Shown: piece after piece, positions 44,673 to 54,131 of the stretch
Numbering within the stretch: position 1 is the stretch's first letter
Layout of the letters: every line of letters begins with the position of its first letter
Assembly: GCF_014268495.2 (NCBI RefSeq)
Contig: NZ_CP077087.1
Location: forward strand, 1,987,501-2,051,500
Source: Pseudomonas monsensis
GTDB lineage: Bacteria > Pseudomonadota > Gammaproteobacteria > Pseudomonadales > Pseudomonadaceae
Length of the DNA: 64,000 nt
Direction: 5' to 3'
Program-made: the position numbers and the translations under genes
The notes under the pieces: model-generated
Databases searched by the model: none
Told to the model about the DNA's origin: nothing
Seen by the model: only the letters and a program-made list of their open reading frames with translations

Positions 44673-46243
44673 GCGGTTTCGTCGACCCAGCGGTGTTCGA
44701 GACGGGTTTGGTTGCCTTGCGGCGGGGCGCCGAGGTGGCAGTCGAGGTCACCGACATTCAGCCCGCAATCGAGCAGACGCTGACGCAGGGCGAACAAGTT
44801 GTTTTCGATCAGGTCGGCGGTGTACGGCCGCTCGACCCAGAGCTGGCTCGACAGGCTGCCGCTGATCAATTGCGCCTGAATCTGCATTGGCCCGAGCGGT
44901 TCCATGTCGAACGCCAGATCAACGCGCCACAGTTGTTGCCTGGGTTCGCGCTCATCGCGACGTTCGTTCGGTTGCGGTTCTCTTTCCGGCGCTTCTTCAC
45001 GCTGAAACTTGACCTGCAACGGCACGATGTCCTGCAGGTTGCGCATGGGAATTTCCAGTTGCCAGGTGCTGAGCAGGCGCCCGTCGTCGGTAACGCCGGT
45101 CTGCTCCAGGCTCGACAACTGATGGCTTTGCAGGCGCGAAACGGCGGCAGCGGCGAGGCGCAGCAACTGTTCCAGATCGCCTTCGCCTTCCAGGCTTTGC
45201 AGCAAACGCTCGGGCAGCGGAAAGCTGCTTGGCACCGGTTTCGCGCTGACCTGGCCAAGCATGCCGAGGGCGTTGCGAACGAAACTCGGCAGCGCTTGCG
45301 CCAGGGTGTTGGCGGCGATGATCGCGTTGAAACTGCTGTTGCCCGGCAGGCCCGGGGTCAGTTGTGCGATCAGCTTGAGCAGGTCGGCTTTCATGTCCGG
45401 TGCCAGCGTCGGGTTCTGCCCGGTCAGCAGTTTGCCTTCGAGGAACACGCCGCTGTTGGCCAAGGCCAGTGCTACGCCTTTGGCGGTACTCAGTTGTTGT
45501 ACATCGGGGAGGCTGGCGAGCAGTTTGTCGACCACGGCGCGCAGATCCTGCGATGTCTGATCGGTATCGCTCGGCAGATTTTGCAAGGCGTTCAGCAACC
45601 CCGTCAGGGAGGCCTGACGGCTTTGCTGGCCGAGCAGTTGCTGACTCACGGCCAGTTGTTCCTGGCGGCTGCTCATCGGCAGGAATTTAAGGGTGTGTGA
45701 GTCTTCGACCAATGCCGAGAGCAAGGTGCCGATGCGCAGCGGCTGCGGGCTGTCGATGGTCAGGGTGCTGCCGCTCTGTGCGGTGTTGAGCAAACTGACC
45801 AAGGAGCGAAACACCGCCACTTGCCCCGGCGTTTGCGGCAGCGCCTGCGAGGTCAGCACTTTGCCTTGCAGCAGCGTGCCGACCGGCAATTGCGCGGTGT
45901 CGATGCGGGTGAGGGCGGCGACGCTGCTGGCAATGGCTTGTTGCACAGTAATCGCCAGATTGCCCGCCGAGGGCTGAGTGATCGCCAGACTGGTGCCTTG
46001 GGGCAGCGGCAGATTGCTGGTCGCTTGCACGGTGGTCTGACGGCCGCTGTCCAGCGTCACCTTGAGCAGCAACTGAAAGGTCTGGTCCGCTTGCTTGAGC
46101 GACAACACCTCGGCCTTGGCGCTTTGCCCGGCGCCGATCAGGCCTTCGACCGGGGTCAGCAGCTTGAGCAGCTCACCGACCTGCGGGCGAACGGTCGCCG
46201 GGGTGGCGGGCGGGAGCGGGAGGATGTTCATTTCGCCTGTCAT
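44669..46243 (-). CDS. Second FliK-like hook-length control family protein
   Basis: A 524-residue protein with a Gln/Leu/Ser/Thr-rich ruler-like first two thirds. The C-terminal FliK/Flg_hook-type domain (about 400-500) contains MQIQAQLISGSLSSQLWVERP. It is distinct from the fliK at 16675. ATG 46243 (MTGEMNILP) is chosen; ATG 46231 is possible. It overlaps the FlhB-domain gene by four bases. The role may be as an additional ruler or a partner of the FlhB-domain protein; this is inference. Confidence 0.75.
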   Translation of the reverse strand: MTGEMNILPLPPATPATVRPQVGELLKLLTPVEGLIGAGQSAKAEVLSLKQADQTFQLLLKVTLDSGRQTTVQATSNLPLPQGTSLAITQPSAGNLAITVQQAIASSVAALTRIDTAQLPVGTLLQGKVLTSQALPQTPGQVAVFRSLVSLLNTAQSGSTLTIDSPQPLRIGTLLSALVEDSHTLKFLPMSSRQEQLAVSQQLLGQQSRQASLTGLLNALQNLPSDTDQTSQDLRAVVDKLLASLPDVQQLSTAKGVALALANSGVFLEGKLLTGQNPTLAPDMKADLLKLIAQLTPGLPGNSSFNAIIAANTLAQALPSFVRNALGMLGQVSAKPVPSSFPLPERLLQSLEGEGDLEQLLRLAAAAVSRLQSHQLSSLEQTGVTDDGRLLSTWQLEIPMRNLQDIVPLQVKFQREEAPEREPQPNERRDEREPRQQLWRVDLAFDMEPLGPMQIQAQLISGSLSSQLWVERPYTADLIENNLFALRQRLLDCGLNVGDLDCHLGAPPQGNQTRLEHRWVDETA

Positions 46244-46273
46244 ACGCGGACACAACCTGAGGAAAATGCACTC

Positions 46274-46300
46274 TTGAGAGTAAGGCACGGCATGTATAAT
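46274..46300 (+). promoter_or_regulatory. Candidate sigma-70 promoter of the ccm operon
   Basis: TTGAGA at 46274-46279 and TATAAT at 46295-46300 are 15 bases apart, a little short, but the -10 box is perfect. It lies about 140 bases upstream of ccmA, between divergent genes. Confidence 0.5.
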
Positions 46301-46440
46301 GCCGCCCGTCTTGCGCTTCGTTCAAAAAACATAGCAATTGTTTGACCCAGCTCTCTAGATCGAGCCGTCAATGCATCTATGCTGCACCTCTTTAACGGCC
46401 GCGCCAGAGCCGACTTGAACCGTATAAGGCCCGTGATCCC

Positions 46441-47076
46441 TTGACCAGTCCTGTCCTGCAAACCGTTGCCCTCGCGTGTGAACGCGATCTCAGGCTGCTC
46501 TTCGAAAATCTCGAATTGAGACTGGCCAGTGGCGATATGGTGCAGATCAGCGGGCCCAACGGCAGCGGTAAAACCAGTCTGTTGCGTTTGCTCGCCGGGC
46601 TGATGCAGCCGACCGACGGTCAGGTCCTGCTCAATGGCCAGCCGCTGACCGAACAACGCGGCGAACTGGCGCGCAACCTGCTGTGGATCGGCCATGCCGC
46701 CGGGATCAAGGATTTGCTGACCCCGGAAGAAAACCTCTCGTGGCTCTGTGCCCTGCATCATCCCGCCGAGCGCGACGCGATCTGGCAAGCGCTGGCAGCC
46801 GTAGGATTGCGCGGTTTCGAAGATGTTCCCTGCCACACGTTGTCCGCCGGTCAGCAACGTCGCGTGGCGTTGGCGCGGCTGTATCTGGACAGCCCGCCAC
46901 TGTGGATTCTCGATGAGCCGTTCACCGCCCTCGACAAGCAGGGCGTGGCGCAGCTCGAAGAACATCTGGCCGGGCACTGCGAACGCGGCGGCCTCGTGGT
47001 CCTGACCACGCACCACACGCTGAGCCGGATGCCGGCCGGCTATCGTGATCTCGATCTGGGGAACTGGGCAGTATGA
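46441..47076 (+). CDS. ccmA: Cytochrome c maturation ATP-binding protein CcmA
   Basis: A 211-residue ABC ATPase with Walker A GPNGSGKTSLLRLLAG (about 38-53), signature LSAGQQRRVALARL and Walker B LWILDEP. With CcmB, CcmC and CcmD it releases haem-loaded CcmE. The likely start is TTG at 46441. It overlaps ccmB by four bases and opens the ccmABCDEFGHI operon. Confidence 0.95.
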   Translation: MTSPVLQTVALACERDLRLLFENLELRLASGDMVQISGPNGSGKTSLLRLLAGLMQPTDGQVLLNGQPLTEQRGELARNLLWIGHAAGIKDLLTPEENLSWLCALHHPAERDAIWQALAAVGLRGFEDVPCHTLSAGQQRRVALARLYLDSPPLWILDEPFTALDKQGVAQLEEHLAGHCERGGLVVLTTHHTLSRMPAGYRDLDLGNWAV

Positions 47077-47741
47077 GTGTGTTCGGCCTGCTGGTTGCCC
47101 GTGAATCGCGCCTGCTGTTCCGCCGCCCGGCGGAGCTGGCCAATCCGCTGATTTTCTTCGCCATCGTCATCGCGCTGTTCCCGCTGGCCGTCGGCCCGGA
47201 AACTCAAGTGTTGCAAAACCTGTCCCCCGGGTTAGTCTGGGTGGCCGCGCTGTTATCGGTGCTGCTCTCGCTGGACGGGCTGTTCCGCAGTGATTTCGAA
47301 GACGGGTCCCTTGAACAGTGGGTCCTTTCGTCGCACCCGCTGCCTCTTCTGGTACTGGCCAAGGTGCTGGCACACTGGCTTTTTTCGGGGTTGGCGCTGG
47401 TTCTGCTCTCGCCGTTGCTGGCGTTGATGCTCGGTTTGCCGGTCGCCTGCCTGCCGGTGTTGCTGTTGTCGTTGCTGCTGGGTACACCGGTGCTGAGCCT
47501 GCTCGGCGCGGTGGGCGCAGCGCTGACGGTCGGTTTGAAACGCGGCGGCCTGTTGCTGGCGCTGTTGATTCTGCCGCTGTACATCCCGGTGTTGATCCTT
47601 GGCAGTGGCGCCTTGCAGGCCGCGCTGCAAGGCATGCCGGCGACCGGGTATCTGCTCTGGCTGGGTAGCCTGACCGCCCTGGCGATCACCCTGACACCCT
47701 TTGCAATAGCTGCTGGCCTGAAGATCAGCGTCGGCGAATAA
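47073..47741 (+). CDS. ccmB: Haem exporter membrane protein CcmB
   Basis: A 222-residue protein with six membrane segments and the family phrase SLDGLFRSDFEDGSLEQW. It is the permease partner of CcmA in the inner membrane. The start overlaps the ccmA stop. A 90-base gap follows before ccmC. Confidence 0.95.
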   Translation: MSVFGLLVARESRLLFRRPAELANPLIFFAIVIALFPLAVGPETQVLQNLSPGLVWVAALLSVLLSLDGLFRSDFEDGSLEQWVLSSHPLPLLVLAKVLAHWLFSGLALVLLSPLLALMLGLPVACLPVLLLSLLLGTPVLSLLGAVGAALTVGLKRGGLLLALLILPLYIPVLILGSGALQAALQGMPATGYLLWLGSLTALAITLTPFAIAAGLKISVGE

Positions 47742-47831
47742 TAATGAGGTCTGGTCAAAAATTGACCACTTTTTTTAAAGAATGACCCTTGCCAGCTCAC
47801 ACCGATGAGCGGCACCCGTGATGGATACAGT

Positions 47832-48587
47832 ATGAACTGGACCTGGTTTCACAAGCTCGGCTCGCCCAAGTGGTTCTACGGCATCAGCAGCAAGTTCCTG
47901 CCTTGGTTGAGCATTGCAGCGTTGCTGCTGATCGGCGTCGGCGTCGTCTGGGGCCTGGCCTTCGCGCCGCCGGACTATCAGCAGGGCAACAGCTTTCGCA
48001 TCATCTACATCCACGTGCCTGCGGCGATGCTCGCGCAGTCGATCTACGTGATGCTGGCGGTGTGCGGTGTGGTGGGGCTGGTGTGGAAGATGAAACTGGC
48101 CGACGTCGCCCTGCAATGCGCCGCGCCGATCGGCGCGTGGATGACCGCCGTGGCGCTGGTCACCGGGGCGATCTGGGGCAAACCGACGTGGGGGTCGTGG
48201 TGGGTGTGGGACGCGCGCCTGACTTCGATGCTGATTCTGCTGTTCCTGTACTTCGGGGTGATCGCGCTGGGCAATGCCATCAGCAACCGCGACAGCGCCG
48301 CCAAGGCCTGCGCGGTGTTGGCCATCGTCGGCGTGATCAATATCCCGATCATCAAATACTCGGTGGAGTGGTGGAACACCCTGCATCAGGGCGCGACCTT
48401 CACCCTCACCGAAAAACCGGCAATGCCGGCAGAGATGTGGCTGCCGCTGTTGCTGACCGTGCTGGGTTTCTACTGTTTCTTCGGCGCCGTGCTGTTGCTG
48501 CGCATGCGCCTTGAAGTGCTCAAGCGCGAAGCCCGCGCCAGTTGGGTGAAAGAAGAAGTGCAGAACAGTCTGGAGGCCGCGCGATGA
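47832..48587 (+). CDS. ccmC: Haem delivery protein CcmC
   Basis: A 251-residue protein with six membrane segments and the Trp-rich haem-handling motif WGSWWVWDARLTS (about 119-131), flanked by conserved His residues (YIHVPAAMLAQ). It loads haem onto CcmE. The ATG at 47832 (MNWTWFHKLGSP) is preferred over one at 47805. Confidence 0.96.
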   Translation: MNWTWFHKLGSPKWFYGISSKFLPWLSIAALLLIGVGVVWGLAFAPPDYQQGNSFRIIYIHVPAAMLAQSIYVMLAVCGVVGLVWKMKLADVALQCAAPIGAWMTAVALVTGAIWGKPTWGSWWVWDARLTSMLILLFLYFGVIALGNAISNRDSAAKACAVLAIVGVINIPIIKYSVEWWNTLHQGATFTLTEKPAMPAEMWLPLLLTVLGFYCFFGAVLLLRMRLEVLKREARASWVKEEVQNSLEAAR

Positions 48588-48760
48588 GTTTTGCTTCATT
48601 CGGCGACTTCCTCGCCATGGGCCATCATGGCCTGTATGTCTGGTCGGCCTATGGCATCTGTCTGGTGGTGCTGGCCTTCAACGTGGCGGCGCCGGTCCTG
48701 GCCCGCAAGCGGTATCTGCAACAAGAGGCGCGTCGTCTGCGCCGGGAGAACGGCAAGTGA
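48584..48760 (+). CDS. ccmD: Haem exporter subunit CcmD
   Basis: A 58-residue single-pass membrane protein (about residues 17-40) with a basic C-terminal tail, typical of CcmD. It helps CcmABC release holo-CcmE. It overlaps both neighbours by four bases. Confidence 0.93.
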   Translation: MSFASFGDFLAMGHHGLYVWSAYGICLVVLAFNVAAPVLARKRYLQQEARRLRRENGK

Positions 48761-49212
48761 ATCCGCTGCGCAAAAAACGTCTGATCATCATTCTGGCGAT
48801 CCTGGTCGGGGTCGGCGCTGCCGTCGGCCTGGCCCTGAGCGCCCTGCAGGAAAACATCAACCTGTTTTACACGCCGACCCAGATCGCCAACGGCGAAGCG
48901 CCGCATGACACGCGCATCCGCGCCGGCGGCATGGTCGAGAAGGGTTCGCTGCAACGTTCGCCGGACTCGCTGGACGTCAAATTCGTCGTCACCGACTTCA
49001 ACAAAGCCGTGACCATCACCTACCGCGGGATCCTCCCGGACCTGTTCCGCGAAGGGCAGGGCATCGTCGCCCTCGGCAAGCTCAATGCCGACGGTGTGGT
49101 GGTGGCCGATGAAGTGCTGGCCAAGCACGACGAGAAGTACATGCCGCCGGAAGTGACCAAAGCGTTGAAAGACAGTGGTCAATCCGCGCCGACCCCAGCG
49201 AAGGAGGGTTGA
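48757..49212 (+). CDS. ccmE: Haem chaperone CcmE
   Basis: A 151-residue protein with an N-terminal membrane anchor (about 8-28) and a periplasmic OB-fold. The haem-binding His is residue 124 in AKHDEKYMPPE. It shuttles haem from CcmC to CcmF. Confidence 0.96.
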   Translation: MNPLRKKRLIIILAILVGVGAAVGLALSALQENINLFYTPTQIANGEAPHDTRIRAGGMVEKGSLQRSPDSLDVKFVVTDFNKAVTITYRGILPDLFREGQGIVALGKLNADGVVVADEVLAKHDEKYMPPEVTKALKDSGQSAPTPAKEG

Positions 49213-49215
49213 TCG

Positions 49216-51204
49216 ATGACGTCCGCACTGTTTATTCCCGAGCTCGGCCATCTGGCGATGATTCTGGCGCTGTGTTTTGCGCTGGTGCAGGCCGTGGTGC
49301 CATTGGTCGGTGCCTGGCGTGGCGACCGTTTCTGGATGAGCCTGGCCCAGCCGGCGGCGTGGGGCCAGTTTGCGTTTTTGCTGTTTGCGTTTGGCATTCT
49401 GACCTACGCGTTCATGACCGATGACTTCTCCGTCGCCTATGTCGCCAACAACTCCAATACCGCTTTACCGTGGTATTACAAATTCAGCGCAGTGTGGGGC
49501 GCCCACGAAGGTTCGTTGCTGTTGTGGGCGTTGATCCTCGGCGGCTGGACCTTTGCCGTGTCGGTGTTCTCGCGGCAGTTGCCGCAAGTCATGCTCGCCC
49601 GCGTTCTGGCGGTGATGGGCATGATCAGCACCGGCTTCCTGCTGTTCCTCATCCTCACGTCCAACCCGTTCAAACGCATCCTGCCGCAAATGCCGAGCAA
49701 TGGCGCTGACCTCAATCCACTGTTGCAAGACATTGGCCTGATCGTTCACCCGCCGATGTTGTACATGGGTTATGTCGGCTTTTCGGTGGCGTTCGCTTTT
49801 GCCATCGCGGCGTTGATGGGCGGTCGCCTTGATGCGGCGTGGGCGCGTTGGTCGCGTCCGTGGACCATCGTCGCGTGGGCCTTCCTCGGCATCGGCATCA
49901 CCCTTGGTTCGTGGTGGGCTTACTACGAACTCGGCTGGGGCGGCTGGTGGTTCTGGGACCCGGTGGAAAACGCTTCCTTCATGCCATGGCTGGTCGGCAC
50001 CGCGCTGATTCACTCGCTGGCAGTCACGGAAAAACGTGGCGTGTTCAAGAGCTGGACGGTGTTGCTGGCGATTGCCGCGTTCTCCCTCAGTCTGCTCGGC
50101 ACTTTCCTTGTCCGCTCGGGCGTGCTGACCTCGGTGCACGCGTTCGCTTCCGATCCGGAGCGCGGCGTATTCATCCTGATTTTCCTGCTGTTCGTGGTCG
50201 GTGGTTCGCTGACGCTGTTCGCGTTGCGCGCCCCGGTGGTGAAGAGTCAGGTCGGTTTCAACCTGTGGTCGCGGGAAACCCTGTTGCTGGGCAACAACCT
50301 GGTGTTGGTGGTAGCGGCGTCGATGATTCTGCTTGGCACCCTGTATCCGCTGATTCTCGATGCCCTGAGCGGTGCCAAGCTGTCGGTCGGCCCACCGTAC
50401 TTCAATGCGTTGTTCATCCCGCTGATGGCGTTGCTGATGGTGGTGATGGCCGTTGGTGTGATCGTCCGCTGGAAAGACACTCCGGTGAAATGGCTGGCGA
50501 ACATGCTGACCCCGGTGTTGCTCGGCAGCGTCGCGTTGGCCGTGGTGGCCGGTGTCGCTTACGGCGATTTCAACTGGGCGGTGATCGCGACCTTCCTGCT
50601 CGCCGCGTGGGTGCTGCTGGCCGGCGTGCGCGACATCTTCGACAAGACCCGCCATAAAGGCCTGATCAAAGGCCTGCCAGCCCTGACCCGCAGCTACTGG
50701 GGCATGCAGATCGCTCACCTCGGCATCGCCGTATGCGCCCTCGGTGTGGTGTTGTCGAGCCAGAACAGTGCTGAACGCGATCTGCGTCTGGCGCCGGGCG
50801 AGTCGATGGACCTGGCCGGTTATCACTTCATCTTCGAAGGCGCCAAACACTTCGAAGGGCCGAACTTCACCTCCGACAGAGGCACTATCCGGATCATCCG
50901 CGACGGTAAGGAAATCAGCGTGCTGCACCCGGAAAAACGCCTGTACACGGTGCAGAGTTCGATGATGACCGAGGCCGGGATCGACGCCGGTTTCACTCGC
51001 GATCTCTACGTCGCACTCGGCGAACCGCTGGAAAACGGCGCGTGGGCGGTGCGGGTTCACGTCAAACCGTTCGTGCGCTGGATCTGGTTCGGTGGCCTGC
51101 TCACCGGTCTGGGCGGATTGCTGGCGGCGCTGGATCGGCGTTATCGGGTCAAGGTGAAAGCCAAGGTGCGTGAAGCACTGGGCATGACGGGAGCGGCTGC
51201 ATGA
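49216..51204 (+). CDS. ccmF: Cytochrome c haem lyase subunit CcmF
   Basis: A 662-residue protein with about 14-15 membrane segments and the Trp-rich motif GWGGWWFWDPVENASFMPW near residues 240-258. Conserved His residues flank it. It attaches haem to apocytochromes with CcmH and CcmI. It overlaps ccmG by four bases. Confidence 0.96.
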   Translation: MTSALFIPELGHLAMILALCFALVQAVVPLVGAWRGDRFWMSLAQPAAWGQFAFLLFAFGILTYAFMTDDFSVAYVANNSNTALPWYYKFSAVWGAHEGSLLLWALILGGWTFAVSVFSRQLPQVMLARVLAVMGMISTGFLLFLILTSNPFKRILPQMPSNGADLNPLLQDIGLIVHPPMLYMGYVGFSVAFAFAIAALMGGRLDAAWARWSRPWTIVAWAFLGIGITLGSWWAYYELGWGGWWFWDPVENASFMPWLVGTALIHSLAVTEKRGVFKSWTVLLAIAAFSLSLLGTFLVRSGVLTSVHAFASDPERGVFILIFLLFVVGGSLTLFALRAPVVKSQVGFNLWSRETLLLGNNLVLVVAASMILLGTLYPLILDALSGAKLSVGPPYFNALFIPLMALLMVVMAVGVIVRWKDTPVKWLANMLTPVLLGSVALAVVAGVAYGDFNWAVIATFLLAAWVLLAGVRDIFDKTRHKGLIKGLPALTRSYWGMQIAHLGIAVCALGVVLSSQNSAERDLRLAPGESMDLAGYHFIFEGAKHFEGPNFTSDRGTIRIIRDGKEISVLHPEKRLYTVQSSMMTEAGIDAGFTRDLYVALGEPLENGAWAVRVHVKPFVRWIWFGGLLTGLGGLLAALDRRYRVKVKAKVREALGMTGAAA

Positions 51205-51737
51205 GACGTTGGTTGATGCTGGTGCCACTGGCGATTTTCCTGCTGGTGGCGGTGTTTCTGTATCGCGGTCTGTACCTCGATCCGGCGGAGTTGCCGTCGG
51301 CGATGATCAACAAGCCATTCCCGGAATTCAGCCTGCCGAACGTGCAGGGCGACAAGACCCTGACCAAGGCTGACATTCTCGGCAAACCTGCCCTGGTCAA
51401 CGTCTGGGGCACCTGGTGCATTTCCTGCCGGGTCGAGCACCCGGTGTTGAATAAACTCGCCGAGCGCGGCGTGGTGATCTACGGCATCAACTACAAGGAC
51501 ACCAACGCCGATGCCTTGAAGTGGCTGGCCGAATTCCACAACCCGTACGTGCTGGACATCCGTGACGACGAAGGCTCGCTGGGTCTGAACCTCGGCGTCT
51601 ACGGCGCCCCGGAAACCTTCTTCATCGACGCCAAGGGCATCATCCGCGACAAGTACGTCGGCGTGATCGACGAGCAGGTCTGGCGCGAAAAACTCGCCGC
51701 CAAGTATCAGGCGCTGGTCGATGAGGCCAAGCCATGA
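51201..51737 (+). CDS. ccmG: Thiol:disulfide interchange protein CcmG (DsbE)
   Basis: A 178-residue periplasmic thioredoxin-like protein with an N-terminal membrane anchor (about 5-22) and an active-site CxxC in GTWCISCRVEH (about residues 73-76). It keeps apocytochrome haem-binding Cys reduced. It overlaps ccmF and ccmH. Confidence 0.96.
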   Translation: MRRWLMLVPLAIFLLVAVFLYRGLYLDPAELPSAMINKPFPEFSLPNVQGDKTLTKADILGKPALVNVWGTWCISCRVEHPVLNKLAERGVVIYGINYKDTNADALKWLAEFHNPYVLDIRDDEGSLGLNLGVYGAPETFFIDAKGIIRDKYVGVIDEQVWREKLAAKYQALVDEAKP

Positions 51738-52204
51738 AGCGCTTTTTAGCCGCCGTGGTACTGGGCCTGAGTCTGGCCGGCATGGCTCACGCCGCGATTG
51801 ATACTTATGAGTTCGCCAAGGAAGGTGATCGCGAGCGTTTCCGTGAGTTGACCAAGGAGCTGCGCTGCCCCAAGTGCCAGAACCAGGACATTGCCGACTC
51901 CAACGCACCGATTGCCGCCGACCTGCGCAAAGAGATTTTCCGCATGCTCGGCGAGGGCAAGGACAACCAGCAGATCATCGACTTCATGGTCGACCGCTAC
52001 GGTGATTTCGTCCGTTACAAACCGGCACTCAACGCCAAGACCGCACTGCTGTGGTTCGGCCCGGCCGGGCTGCTGCTTGGCGGTTTTGTGGTGATCGCGG
52101 TGATTGTCCGCCGTCGTCGCGGCCAGCGCGCCGAGACCCCGACATCGCTGTCCACCGAAGAGCGTCAGCGTCTCGACCAACTGTTGGATAAAAACCAAGA
52201 ATGA
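51734..52204 (+). CDS. ccmH: Cytochrome c maturation protein CcmH
   Basis: A 156-residue protein with a signal peptide (about 1-20), the redox motif LRCPKCQNQ (about residues 43-51), one membrane helix near 100-120 and a short cytoplasmic tail. It is the short, CcmL-type form; the TPR part is the separate gene ccmI. Confidence 0.95.
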   Translation: MKRFLAAVVLGLSLAGMAHAAIDTYEFAKEGDRERFRELTKELRCPKCQNQDIADSNAPIAADLRKEIFRMLGEGKDNQQIIDFMVDRYGDFVRYKPALNAKTALLWFGPAGLLLGGFVVIAVIVRRRRGQRAETPTSLSTEERQRLDQLLDKNQE

Positions 52205-53403
52205 TTGATTTCTGGCTTGCCGCAGGGCTGTTGCTTCTGGTCGCCCTGAGTTTTCTGTTGATCCCGGTTCTGCGTGAGCGTCGCGCCCAGCGTGAAGAGG
52301 ATCGCACTGCCCTGAACGTCGCGTTGTATCAGGAACGCGTGGCCGAGTTGCAATCGCAGCAGGCCGAAGGCGTACTCGATGCCGGGCAAATGGACAGCGG
52401 GCGCGCCGAGGCTGCCCGTGAACTGCTCGCCGATACCGAAGGCGTTGCCGCGCCACGTGTGTCGAAACTGGGCAAACCGTTGCCGCTGCTGGCCGCCGTC
52501 CTGGTGCCGGTACTGGGCCTGGGTCTGTACCTGCATTTTGGCGCTGCCGACAAGGTCGAACTGACCCGCGAGTTCGCCCAGGCGCCGCAGTCGATGGAAG
52601 AAATGACCCAGCGTCTGGAGCGTGCGGTCGCGGCGCAACCGGATTCTGCCGAGGGCCTGTATTTCCTCGGTCGTACCTACATGGCTCAGGAGCGTCCGGC
52701 GGACGCGGCGAAGATGTTCGAGCGCGCCGCCAACCTCGCCGGGCGTCAGCCGGAACTGCTCGGCCAGTGGGCCCAGGCGCAATATTTCGCTGACGGCAAA
52801 AAGTGGTCGGCGAAGATCCAGGCGCTGACGGACGAAGCACTGAAGGCCGATCCGAAAGAGGTCACCAGCCTTGGCCTGCTCGGTATTGCCGCGTTCGAGG
52901 GCGAGCGTTATCAGGAGGCAATCGACTACTGGAATCGTCTGCTGGCGCAACTGCCGCCGGACGACAACTCCCGCGCCGCGCTGCAAGGCGGGATCAAACG
53001 TGCCGCCGAGCGTCTGGAAGCCAGCGGCGGCAAAGTCGCTCAGGCACCGGTAGCCGCGAAAGCCGCACTGTTGAAAGTCAGCGTCGATCTTTCCAGCGAA
53101 CTCAGAAGCAAAGTGCAGCCGGGCGACAGCGTGTTCATCTTTGCCCGCGCCACCTCCGGCCCGCCGGCACCGCTGGCGGCCAAACGCCTGACCGTGGCGG
53201 ATCTACCGGTGACTGTCGAACTGGGCGATGCCGACGCGATGATGCCGCAGTTGAAACTGTCGAACTTCCCTGAAGTCCAACTGGTTGCGCGCATCTCCCG
53301 CGCGGGCCAGCCAACGGCTGGTGAGTGGGTCGGTCGCAGCGGGCCTCTGGCCAGCAGCACCACCGCGCTACAAAAACTGATCATCGACAGCCCGGACAAA
53401 TAG
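52201..53403 (+). CDS. ccmI: Cytochrome c maturation TPR protein CcmI
   Basis: A 400-residue protein with two N-terminal membrane segments (about 3-22 and 94-113), TPR-type repeats from about 125 to 275 (AEGLYFLGRTYMAQERPADAA) and a C-terminal periplasmic beta domain (about 285-395). It chaperones apocytochrome c to the CcmFH lyase. It ends the operon. Confidence 0.94.
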   Translation: MIDFWLAAGLLLLVALSFLLIPVLRERRAQREEDRTALNVALYQERVAELQSQQAEGVLDAGQMDSGRAEAARELLADTEGVAAPRVSKLGKPLPLLAAVLVPVLGLGLYLHFGAADKVELTREFAQAPQSMEEMTQRLERAVAAQPDSAEGLYFLGRTYMAQERPADAAKMFERAANLAGRQPELLGQWAQAQYFADGKKWSAKIQALTDEALKADPKEVTSLGLLGIAAFEGERYQEAIDYWNRLLAQLPPDDNSRAALQGGIKRAAERLEASGGKVAQAPVAAKAALLKVSVDLSSELRSKVQPGDSVFIFARATSGPPAPLAAKRLTVADLPVTVELGDADAMMPQLKLSNFPEVQLVARISRAGQPTAGEWVGRSGPLASSTTALQKLIIDSPDK

Positions 53404-53428
53404 CCGGACACAACAGGAAAGCACCGCC

Positions 53429-53833
53429 ATGCACACCATCGCCCGAATCACAGTCCTCACACTGGCCCTGGGCTTGAGTGCATGTGCGGTGCAACGACCG
53501 GAACCCACCACCAATCTGCCGCCGATTCCGCCGTCCCAGCCGAGCCCGACCCCGTCCACCTCGCCAACCCCTGGCAAAAGCATCCCGGCCAAACCGTCCA
53601 AACCGGTGCCACGCACCTCGGCCAGCTTCGCCCCGCCACCGGGTGGCAATAGCCACTGGGACCAGAAGCTCGGCGTCTATGTCCTCGACGACCAGCCCAA
53701 CACTTTCTACCGCCAGCGCACCTACTACCGCTGGAACAACGGCTGGAGCCGCTCGATCAGCCCCAACGGTCCGTGGGAAGACACCAACATCCACGGCGTG
53801 CCGCCGGGATTGGGCAAACAGTTCGGGCAGTAA
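53429..53833 (+). CDS. Small Pro-rich lipoprotein, function unknown
   Basis: A 134-residue protein with a lipoprotein signal peptide and lipobox LSAC (Cys at about 19). A Pro/Thr/Ser-rich linker (about 25-70) and a C-terminal Tyr/Trp-rich segment (TFYRQRTYYRWNNGW) follow. It is probably anchored to the outer membrane. It lies 25 bases after ccmI and may be co-transcribed. I do not recognise the family beyond this. Confidence 0.75.
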   Translation: MHTIARITVLTLALGLSACAVQRPEPTTNLPPIPPSQPSPTPSTSPTPGKSIPAKPSKPVPRTSASFAPPPGGNSHWDQKLGVYVLDDQPNTFYRQRTYYRWNNGWSRSISPNGPWEDTNIHGVPPGLGKQFGQ

Positions 53834-53835
53834 TG

Positions 53836-53869
53836 AAAAAACGGCGATCTTTGGATCGCCGTTTTTTTT
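53836..53869 (+). terminator. Intrinsic terminator
   Basis: AAAAAACGGCGATC and GATCGCCGTTTTTTTT form a perfect stem with an eight-T run. It ends the ccm-lipoprotein transcripts and can also work in reverse. Confidence 0.92.
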
Positions 53870-53892
53870 GTCCGCGTTTCGGGGGCGCGTCT

Positions 53893-54018
53893 TCAGAGCA
53901 TTGCGCCGAACTTGCGCAATGCCTGCACCGATTGAATCAGGCCTTGGCGCTGTAGCAGATTGAGAAAAGGTTCGACGTCCAGCGCTGGAAGTTTCAAGTG
54001 TGATCGTTGCTGTTCAGC
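53893..54018 (-). other. Possible gene remnant downstream of the LysR gene
   Basis: One minus-strand frame without a clear start encodes KLPALDVEPFLNLLQRQG followed by LIQSVQALRKFGAML and a stop. This looks like the C-terminal end of a protein in its residue pattern. No ribosome site or ATG suits it. Apart from this and the terminator, nothing else is seen from 53870 to 54131. Confidence 0.25.
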
Positions 54019-54131
54019 GGCAGCGCTGGCCGTAGCCGAATCCGCGGATGGGTGATGATCGACACGGGGTGTTCCGGCATTCGCAAAGGAGGGATGTCGG
54101 GACCTTATTCGAATAAACGAAACGCTGGGCG

